From the NCBI GenBank assembly GCA_022494885.1, contig JAGVSM010002913.1, positions 248,001 through 312,000 of the forward strand: 64,000 bases of DNA, read 5' to 3'. The translations under genes and the position numbers were made by a program. The notes under the pieces are model-generated. The model was not told where the DNA came from. It did no database searches and saw only the letters and a program-made list of their open reading frames with translations. This stretch comes from Micrasema longulum (Eukaryota; Arthropoda; Insecta; Trichoptera; Brachycentridae). Positions 29,101 through 41,100 of the stretch are shown piece after piece. Positions within the stretch are counted from its first letter, which is position 1. Each line of letters starts with the position of its first letter.

Positions 29101-32100
29101 AAAAAGTCACTTCATATCCCGTCAACTGGGGTCACATTGTCTGGATAAAGTCGCCGGTGGATTCGGACAAGAATCTAACTGTGATTCACCCTCAATCCGC
29201 ACCGCGATTCCAAAGAAAAATGGAATGAAACGCGAAACGTTGTGCAATAAATATTTCCTTTTAATCGCAACTGGACTGAACTAGGGCTGAGAATATTACG
29301 GTATTTTATTAAATATGCTCATGTTTTTAAAAAATATATTTTGTTTGTTTTTTTTTTTTTAACAACAGGAATATTTTTCTTTCTCATTTTTTATTCGTTT
29401 TTTGTAATTATTTTGTTCTCATAATATATGCATTTTTTTTTTTAAATTCAGGGTTTTTTAAAAGCTTAGATTCATTTTGAAAAAGTTTTTCCTTCCATTA
29501 TTTACCTAAAAGTTGGGATTCAATAGCCATTTACATAGAGTTATTATTAAGATGCATTTTTGTTAGCATTTTGTTATTCATTAAAAGAGTTATCTTATAT
29601 TTTTCTTAATAATTAAAATCAATATTTTTGACCTCATCGGGAATTCAAATATTTTTGTGGTAATTTAATGAGCCGTTGAAAACATTTATTTTTGAACCTT
29701 TAATTTAAGAATTTAAAATAAAAGTAATAGTGACCGAACGAAACAATTTTTTTAGCCGAAACTGAAACATATTTAAATATGTTAAAGGTCACTTCAAAAC
29801 GCCCAAAATAAGGCTAATAATTGATAAATGGCGGCCTCCGTGGTGTAGTGGTCAAGACGCTTGACTCACAAACGGAAGGTTCCGGGTTGGATTCCCGGTG
29901 AGAACACAAAAATTCAAAAATATTTTTTCTCAAGCCTGGGTGTACCGTGATGTAATTCACCACTGTAATTTGGCTTCTAAACTTTACGAGTTAAATAAAA
30001 TACACAATAAAATGAACGGCACAAATTTACTGAATAAATTTATTTATTTTTTACGCTTTTCGGGTTTTTATTACATTATACATATACATATATTATAACT
30101 TATAGGTAACAGTTCTACAATGTACGCCATAGGAACTTTAACTTATTAACTCTAAATGAATTACAAAAATAAAAATAAAAATAAGAAAGATCTTAGAGCT
30201 ACCAACTTAAGTCAACAAATCACGGGTCACGCGACCGAGTCGAGCCATAAGATGCACCCGAGTGCAGCCGAACGTAGTCCGACACATCCCGACCGCAGGT
30301 TTCGGCTGAGTCGAAATTTCCAAATCAAAACCATGGCCGAAACACGCTGAATCCGAATCTTCGGTCGGACACTAAAAAGTAATGTTTCTATTTATGTCAG
30401 TTTTTCAAATAACTGTTTTGAATTTTTTGAGTAATTTGCGACATTACATTATGATTAATTAGTAGGAAGCGAACCCCAGATATCTGGTCGAAATCTGCAA
30501 TACTACCAAAGGACTACGATCCGACTAATCCTTCTTAAAATTAGTAAACAAATAAATTTAAAATTATTGCTGTTGATATTTTATAATTTTTTTTTTATTA
30601 ATAAATTTCATAAAAGGTACATTTAAAAAAAACATTCTATCCAGATCTACTTTTATACATCTAGTAAATGTTATCACTGTAACACTCCAAAAAAAGAGAC
30701 TAATACCCATATGCAGAGACAAAACTTAGGGTGAGGAAAGTACATTCTAATCTCATATGCAGAGAATAACCCGAAGGTGAAGACAATAGAATGTACTTTC
30801 CTCACCCTAAGTTTTGTCTCTGCATACGGGTATAACTCTTGTGCTTAGAGAGTGACTCAAACTGTTGTAGTTGTTTATTTATAAGAGTTGATATAATTTT
30901 GAATATACGAGTATATTAGAAAAATAAAATATAATATATAAAAATAAAAAAACATAAAATAATAATACATTCATACTAATTAACATTTAATGGACTTTTT
31001 ACACGTGTTCAAAAAATTTCTTTCGATTTACTTTAAATTTATTTATTGATATATTATTTTTAATTGTTTTTAGTTAATTGGGGAGATAATTTAAATATTT
31101 TACACCCTTGAAGACAAAGCAATTTTGACCATGACTTGTGTGGAGTTTAGGAATTTTAATATTATATTGGAATCTGAGTGACTTATTCATCTCAATTAAT
31201 TTTTCTTCTTTATAAATTTGTATAGTGGAATTAATTTCATAAAGAGTGTCTACTGTATGAACCTTAAATATGTTATGTAGACTTTTCGTTTCTTTAAAAT
31301 GACTTTAATAATTAAACTTTGTACTATTTTAAGAGGGTTAATATGTTGGCATATGTATCCTACAATACCATATTGTAACAAAGATTGCACAATTGAATAA
31401 AAAACTGTTTTTAAATTGTTGGTTTTATAAAATATTCCTTAAACTAATATATATGTATGTACATTTTCTCATACGTTTAACAAGTTGACTAATATGGTCT
31501 TCCATTTTTCAACGTTCGAATAATAAATTTAAAATGCTTGTATTAATATATACTTTTTTGTATGGAGATACCGGTAAGCAAAATAATTAACATTGTTTTT
31601 AAAACTCTAGTCTATAAATAGATAACTAAAAGTACTAAAAAGGAAGCTGGGGAATATGTCTCATATTTCAGAGTATAATTTATATTTATTGAAAGTCTTT
31701 TCATTTCATGTACATACGAATTTTAAAAATAAACTTTCTGATCTCTTTGATTTAAAAAAATATATAAACTATAACTATAATTGAAGTGAAAGTACTCTTA
31801 TGTATAAAATAAATAATACACTGACACTTCAGAACGTGCTTACGGGCCAGTGGAGTGTCTACTTCTACAATATATAAAAAAAAACATGGAAATAAAACAT
31901 ACATATATATTTTTCTAAACGTAAACCTTGTAAATATTTATTTTGTTGGATAATTGAAATAAAATAAATATACATCCGCATTTTTATGATGTATCTGTGG
32001 TATTTCTCGCATTTTATAGGGGCATATTTGGTGCCAGAAAATAGCAAACGGAACATTAAAAATTATGGCAATTAGATCATATAAATTTTGGTACAAAGCA

Positions 32101-35100
32101 ATAAATATTATTTGATTCTAAAGGTCAAAATTTGCAGACACATTACATCATGTTCAAATAACAATGATTTTATGGCATTATCTTTTTATAATAACAATGC
32201 AAACAAAGACATGCCTGCCGATCGATGTAAAAAAAAACATTACATTGTGATTTAAATTTACGTAAAAAAAACGATTTTACTTTATAGACAATAATTGACG
32301 ATAACTACGTTAACTTCCCATTGTAATTGAGGCTCTAAAACCTTTATGGATGTGGGTAAGATTATCGAAATTATTTCGCCTGCTTTGTAATGCCTAATAT
32401 TTGTTATATTTTTATACTTCCTTTTGGAATAGTTTGTATAATCAATAATATTTCGAGTATATTTAAATGTTTTTAGATAAATACTTAATTTAACCCCTAG
32501 GGAGATTACCCAAATAGATGTATTGACATTTCTAACAGTGATGAAATACATTATTTATTTTTTACATATTTATTACGGCAATTTACAAGTAATTATTTAT
32601 ACAACAAATTAATTTAGTAGTAAAAATAAACATGCATATTTTTTATTTTTGCTGTTGGTTCATCTAAACTGCCTAACTAGGGATAGCTTCCCCGTTCTAA
32701 GGCAGTAAATTATGTATTATAATAATATTTAAAAGTAATTATAGTTTTACCATAGTGTGTGCTTTTTCAATCTTAAAAGTAAACAATGAATACATGTATG
32801 TAATATTATTTAAAATTTGAGAAAAACTATGTATTCCTAGCATGGGCAAAAAGTTAAAAGTAAAAATACAATTCTGCCCTGGTAAAAAAGAAATCACGTT
32901 CAGTAAGGGAATGTTACCTTGTTGGCACGGTAACCGGTAACCGGTAACCATTTGACATATGGGACAAGTCTTCACCATAACTTACCAACTACGTTACCAT
33001 CGCAACGCCATGACAACGCTCAACGCTACATGACAATGTCGAATACCCACTCTTTGTTACAGACATGACAACCTTTGGATGGCACTGATCGACGAAATAC
33101 TAGCTGTAGTAATCGATATTTTGGGATTAATCCATAAATTGAAAATGCAATTCCCTTAAAACTACCTGACAAGTTCGACTGTATCGTTGATTCTTCGAAG
33201 ACAATGACAAAAATCCAAGGTCGATTTCACACCATGCTAAAAATCCGCACGGCACGATAAAATAACAATGTTGGATTGGTATTTGTTGTATTATTTATTT
33301 AATGCCTTCAAATCTAAATATTGACCGTGAATATATTTATTTTTAATGCCACCACTCATAACATCATATTGTATTTGTGTAAGTTGGTATCACAATCTTC
33401 TGGCGTGGGTGTTTTAATTAAAATAATCACGTAAAAGCCAAAAGATACTAAAATCAAAATGAATCATCACAGGTTAACGTTCACCAATCTCAGAAAACGG
33501 TAATATTTATTTATAAATTAATTAATTTAATAAATATTATTATATAATGTCAGAAGTAGCTGTGAATTCAGTTTACGCGTCTGTCTCGATGCAGTATTTT
33601 TACATTTTTATCATTGTGATATACATGTTTTATATTGCAAAGCAGAAACAACTATGATGAAATGATCGGCGTAAACAAAGTATTTTTGATAGATATTTCT
33701 TTCATTTATTATTTATTCATTTTTATGGTCATAAATAACAACACTAGAAAAAGAATAGCACGCTATGGAGTTTGAACTTCGGGAACACACCCAATTCAAA
33801 TACGTTTAATTTATTTATAATAGTTTTTGTTAAATTCCAATAGTTTCTCTTTAATTCCACAGACACTAATTAGATTTTTATCCGAGATTTTCTCACTTAT
33901 TAAAATGATAATATAGAATTTATATCATATTTTTGAGAAATAAAATAACTTTATTTTAAGAACCACTTTATTCATTTACCGACTAGTTTCGGCAACAACA
34001 CGTTGCCCAAAGTAATTTCATTTGTCAAAAATATTACATGTAAAAATGATCCACAAAATTAGTTCTACAAACATCCAAAACATATTAAATTTACTTTATA
34101 TATATGACGATGATAAAAAAAATATTGTCGTTTTAGTTTTGTTTTAATTCGACATCCTCGAGTAATGCAACAACGAATCAAACGACAAGAAAACTTGATG
34201 TTTGTAGTCACCAATTTAAAAAACGACTCAATAAAGCGGGGCTAATAAATACGAAATTTAATAGGATGAGAAAATGTTTTAGGTAGTAATTTATTTGGTC
34301 TAATATTTCTTTCCAAAATAACATTCTAGTCACCGTTTATTGTAGTTTTTTTTTAACCAAAAGAATTCATAATATTAGATTCAATTTATTGCGGTCAATT
34401 TTCGTGCAAACTCAATCATGATCTTATTATTTTAATTTAATAATAATTGCACGTCTCAACAACAGCTTAAAGTAAAAAAGAAAAACAGTTTAGTATTTCT
34501 CTCGGAATTAAAACACGCCTGACAAATTTAATACTGACATGACGCCCCTTTTCTTCTTTTATCGACTTTTTTGGCCACCATAAGGTCGTTTTTATCATTG
34601 TTAGAAAATTGTTTCAAAACATTGATTTAGTTTTATTTTTGCACACACCAAACTTTCAAAAAGGTGTAAAAAAACTAACGATTTTTTATTTTATCTACAC
34701 CTATAACCTAAACGTATATAGGACGCATTATTGTTACTCGAATTGTAAGGTGTATCAATGAAATTTGTTCTACAAAGAAAACTTTAATAATCAGTCTGTC
34801 ACTAAACTTCAGGGAAGTTGAACATTTTTATCTTCAATTTTATCAACGAATTACAATTAAGTTTTCTGTATGAAAAGTAGAATATGCACACAATTGCTTC
34901 TTCTAAACATGTTTAATTATAGGTTGCCAATGAAGATATTTTAAATGTTCATCCAAATATACTAATTTTCGTACACAAATATCGGTTTTTCTTTATAGAC
35001 AGTCGAAGATAACTCTGTTAACTTCCCATTGTAATCGTGGCCCAGATGCTAGTTCAGTGACAATGAAATAATATTATTCAGTGAAAAGACATATGTCTTT

Positions 35101-38100
35101 TCACTGAATATAAAATATACGTTTAATTTTAATTCTAACTAATCCCATTATTACCAGACCATAAGCTGATTTTAATTTACTTAGGTCAATCAAATAGATT
35201 TTAAATGAATTTCCATAAAAAATATTACGTACCTTAGGGCATTGAGGCAAATAAAGTATACTGTGGGCGTAACTACTGGCATGTAGTAAAGTATTAAAAT
35301 ATTTCAAAAAACATGTACGCTAAGAAAAAGATGCAGAGTTTACTATAAAAAAACTATTATTTATATATATTTACTACGTGAACATAGGTAATAATATCTC
35401 AATATGGACGATAACGCAAAAAAATACCTTAGCGTTAGGCACAATAATTTATTTATTTATTTACATACATGTAGTTTATTACACATTATTTGAGATATAA
35501 GTCTTAACTCCATGGAACTAAAAATCTAACAATCATGTTAACTTCAAAGTTTTTCCTAAATATTATAGCTAATAATATGAAAAAGATTAAAAAGTCAATA
35601 AAAAGAAGAGTATGTTTATTTTTTCATTCATTTTCATTGATTTTTCTGCGTGCGATTTTCAAATAAATTTGAATGGAATGAACCGAGTGAATAATATTAT
35701 TTTCAGTCTAACGCAAACATAGCCTTTAATCTGAGATACATTGCATCGCTCGAGGTATTGTTGAAACATCTAATTACCTCTTTTTTGGTGTGGTACTTCG
35801 TTTCATTTTTTGTTTCTGTACTTTTGCTTTATTATGTATTTCTTTTTGTTGACATGTTGTAACTTTATATTTTATTAAATAAAATTAAAAATCTACGAAC
35901 AGCAGCGTGTTTTTGTGCTCGCTGGCCTACTGCCTGTCTTTAAATCAATTATTTTTATATTTCATGTATTTTTCTTTAAAACTGAACCATCTACCAGAGA
36001 TTATTAAACACCAAATAGGTTGTATTCGTTACAAAATAAGACTCACTCGAATTTATAAAATAACGCTTTTTATTCAATCGGAACTCGGTATGTTTACAAA
36101 TGATGATAACATTTTTGGGTTAGAGGGCATCTGATAACCTTGATAAGTTTCACGATAAACTTTATCAGCAAACTTCGTCATTGGTGTTGGGACACGCGTG
36201 GTGTCAAATATCATCGTACTTTAGAAAGATATTTCTCGGAAATGGGAGAATAAATCGCGAGTTGGAGTATTATCTTACCACCCAAGTTACAAAGTAAACT
36301 TGTTTTGATAATTACAATTCGTCAGGGCATTTAATTTGTTAAAGATTATGTAAAAGTTTCATACTATACACTTTTGGGCCCCACTGGTCATTGTATTTTT
36401 AATAGTGTTTAAATTTAAGAATACAATAAATGAACAAATTTACGATTTTAAATTTAAATTCTCGCAAAACACAATCCATAAATCCACCATAATTTGTCAA
36501 TATTGGAGAATACGTATTTAAAATATTTAGTTGTAACATGGATTGAATCCTTTAATACTCTAATGTTAAACAAGTATTGTAGTTTCACCGTATTTGCCCA
36601 TCAAATGCAGTGTACCTCGATCAACAACTTTTTCAGGAATCAAACCTGGTACCTCAAGCATGGTAGACAAACGCACCAACTCTGCATTACGATGCGGAAT
36701 TATATCTTCTCGATTCCCTTTTATACGATTTTACCTATAAACCAAGAGTAGCCACCTAGTCAAAAACACTCGTCCAGGATTTTGGTTCCATTTCACACAC
36801 AAAACTGTATGAGTAAATACGTTATTTAAACGTACAAACTCACATTGTTGTAGATTTGAACCATTTCCAGTACTTTTTCCTGGTAAAATTGCCTTAAGTA
36901 GGTAGTTTTGTGACATCGTTTTTTATCTTTCTCTTATTATTATTATTTAGTTTTTTTTATTCATAAATTTCATAAAAAGTACATGTTTTTGTAAAATTCT
37001 AAACATATCTACTTTTACACATCTAGTAAATGTTATCACTGAAACTCAAAAAAAAAAGAGACTAACTCTTGTGCTTGGAGAGTGACTAACACTGTTGTAG
37101 TTGTTTATTTATAAGAGTTTATATAATTTTAAATACGAGTACATGAGAAAGAAAAATAAAAACATAGGATATATAAAGAATAAACATAAAACAATAATAC
37201 ATTCATACTAATTAAAATTTAATGTTGTTTTTACACGAGTTCAAAAACTTTCTTTAGATTAACTTTAAATATATTTATTGATATATTATTTTTAATAGTT
37301 TTTAGTTTATTGGGAAGATTATTATAATTTTTTACACCTTTGAAGACATAGCTATTTTGACCATGACTTGTATGGAATTTAGGAATTTTAATATTATGTT
37401 GGTATATGAGTGACTTATTCATCTCAAATTCTTTTATTTTTTCTTCTTTATAAATTTGTATAATAGAATTTATTTTATAAAGAGTGTCTACTGTATGAAC
37501 CTTAAATATTTTTTTTGGACTTTCCGTATTGATTGTTGAGGGTTTCTTTAAAATTACTTTAATAATAAATCTTTGCATTATTTTAAAAGGGTTTAATATA
37601 TTGGCATATGCACCACCCCACCCTACAATATGATATTGTAACAAAGATTGTACATTTGTACATAATTGGATGAAAGCAAGTTTTAAAATTGTGATATTTT
37701 CTTTTCACAGAAGAAGATGAAGATATGGCGGTAGCGGGGAATGGAACTCCATCTCCTGGATCCTCAGGAGTTACCAAAGCGCCCACTAAGGGAGGCTCCC
37801 ACATCCACCTATGGCAATTCTTGAAGGAACTTCTAGCTTCACCCCAACTCCACGGTTCTGCCATTCGCTGGCTAGATAGAGGTATAATATAATATTCATC
37901 CATTTTAAAATGCTATTCAACAAGTTAAAATATTTCAAATGTTCGAACCTACTTTCTCCTATTTTTTCCCCCCTTCCTCCCTGGATCCCCTTTCCCCTTT
38001 CTGTCTACTTTCAAACTTATTACCCTATGCCACATTCTTTGCATTCCCTTTCTCTTCAAAAAAATATATATAACACGGGTTTTCTTTTTTTTATAAATAC

Positions 38101-41100
38101 ACCTATATGTGCAAGCTTTACCTGCCTATTAAAAACAACTGTTGTTAGAAAATTATGCAGATTATTTGTTTTTAAAAAAAAAAAATCAAATGTTAAAATT
38201 TTAAAAAAAAAATCACCAGTATGATTTTGGTTTGCTGAAAGAAATTACTTTCGGCAATAAGTCCGACAAGGGCAGTAAAAAAAAATTAAAATCATAATTA
38301 TAAGTTTTTCATTTTTTTTTATTTAAATTGAAAACATATTATACATAATTTTATATAATATTCCCAAGAAGTTTTTGCTAAAAAATAATTTAGGGACATG
38401 CAGATAACAATATTTATTTACAGACGTTTTTATATTTTAAACTTTAACATTATTTGCAAAAGCAGAATAAAAATTATGATACAATACAAATTAAAACGGT
38501 ATGAAAAAGTTTCAAAAAATTACAAAATAAACATAATACAAGGTATGGAAATAAATTCAAAATGATATGTACATAATACAATATATAAAAGTAAAATTAA
38601 AAAATACAAAAAGTTTGAAAATTACATGTATGTATATGTATATATACAAGCTGAACGAGTATGAGAGTATGTTAAGAATTACAAGAATGAAAGAGTTTTT
38701 TGAAATTAACAAAATACATGTTCAGGTTAAAAAAGTATCAAAAGTGTATTAAAATTACATATACATAATACAAGCTAATAATTAATTAAACATATTGTAC
38801 AATATGTATGTTGTACTTATGTACCATGTTCTATGTATATGGGTGGGCTTATTGCTTTGAAGGATTTTTTTCCAAACAACCAAAAACAGACTTGTAGGTA
38901 CAGTTTGTAATTATTATAAGTCACCAGATAGGATTTGTATACATAGAACAAAAGGAAAATACGTAAAATTACAATAGAAATATTTAGTTGATTTGTCGAC
39001 TATGAATTGATAATGAGGCAAGGAATGCACAATTATGAAGTGGGTTGAGGTGAGTAGTTTATAAGGGGAAAAAAAATAAAAGACCAAACAAGAATTAGGG
39101 AAGATCGACATAGCAAATGACGTAGACATGCCAATGAGGAAGTTAGGAGGTTTTTTTTTTTTAAATATATATTTGTTGATAGACTATTAAACTAATCCAA
39201 CTTTTAAAAAATACACATGTATCGTGTTATCAGCTCTACGTTTTTTTTATGTTTTGTATTTATGAAATTACTCAGCGTGTGACGTCTCTCCCGCTTTTTC
39301 TCAGTAAGTTCTGACGATTGGTTCATTGGATTACCGTAAACCGGAAATCTTGCAGAACCTTCTAATCATTGTTTGATTCATATGAACCAGTAACATCAGC
39401 ATCGTTTAAAATAGTTCGTTTTTATTAAAATATTTTTTATGACTTTTTTCGTACATTTTTAAGTACAATTTAATGCTTTATTTAAAAATATTTTGTGTAT
39501 ATAATTTTCCGTAGGGCTGAATTTTCTCATTGAATAAGCCGCATTCTGCGCCACAAAAAGAAAAAAAATCTAATTGGAAAACAGAGGGTATGTACTGTAA
39601 AAGATAACTCCATGGAGAGTACTTTGATCAAATCACAGGAGATATTATGAACGACAAACCATACATTTTGTAGTTTGATATTATTTTGTGGAACTAGAAA
39701 CTAAAAATAAGTATTTCTTCATTAGTTATGTAAGAAGCAAAGTTCTTACTTTAGATTCTTCGATGGCTACACAAATAAAAATGATTATGGAAAATAACTC
39801 GATACCGTATAATATTAATTTATCTTTTTACAATGTATCGACCCGACGCGTCGTAGTAAATAATGCAGTCATGACTATTTAAACTATTTATTAAATAAAA
39901 CAAGCAAAGATAAGTTACAAATCGTGATGGCAAATTCATAATTTGTATCGCGACTGTTAGTTGAAGTTATTATCAACTCCTATATACAATTAATATTAAG
40001 GTATTCATCCGTCCGTCGTCTATAAGATTTTTTATTTAGTGCTTGAAATTTTAAAAATTAATATATCGATCAGCCTTCAGTATATAATTTTTTGGATTTG
40101 TTAATCCATTTTACAAATGAATAATTTTGCTACAAGATGAAAAATAAGCGGAGAATACTAGGATTTTTAGGAAAAACTATCGGCATCAAGAACTTGCGTT
40201 TATTCAAAATGGCAACTTTGTCTCGCCAAGTTGAATTGAAGACACGAGTGGGTAAAGGTGACAAAGACAAAAACAAAAAGCAGAGATATCTCGGGTTAAA
40301 GTTTCAAACACCAGTACAATTATGTATCAATTAACACTTTAATTTGCTCCCAAAATAAGTTGTTTGATACATTTTGTTGGCTTTATGTGAAAGGGCTGAT
40401 CATAAAAGCTTCCTTTATTTAAAAAAAATACATTTTTTAAAATTTGCGCCATAACGCCTTGTCTTCAATTGTTTTTAGAGAAGTCTACGGATAATCAATA
40501 AATGAGATATGCTTAAAATAAAAATTAGTAGAAAATAACCTTTAAATTTAGTACCTATCTATTATTGTAAGAAATATAAAGCATTTTAAACTGAAATCCT
40601 ACGTTTCCACATCCCCAATTAAAGATTTTTTCCATAGAATATAATATAGTACGATGTAAGTTGTGTTTTAAGTAAAAGTGCATCAATAAAACGCTTTACT
40701 TGATCCAGTTTTTTTTTTAATAAAAGAAAAGTTCCCAAAAATATTAAACCATTTATCCAGTGCAATTTTCAAATGATTGCTTACGATTTTTGTTCTGAAT
40801 TTTTTCTTATCTACCTACGTTTGAGATAAGTATATTTATTCGTTGGGTGTGACGTATAATTTATATTCCGTAACAAAATTGCAGCTCGCGTATGATTAAC
40901 TATCTGTGCCGAAAGCTCTTTTAGCTGCATACGTCATCGAGAATTTACTACCTAGCATTTTGTATAATGGATAAATTTTCATATCTCTAAGTGACGGACA
41001 TCTATTGTACGGCCTTATTTGCAAAGTCGCATAAAAGATTTATTGCTTAACTGTAATATCGTTATATGTACTTGTAAACGGCATCTCTTTGGAACAAATA

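Noticed and set aside
29830..29905. tRNA gene
   Set aside because: A- and B-box-like blocks are present but the acceptor stem does not pair, and a SINE-like tail follows.
37910..38224. 104-codon ORF after exon 4
   Set aside because: It is low-complexity intronic sequence (Phe/Leu/Ser/Lys runs) beginning 29 bp after the exon 4 donor.
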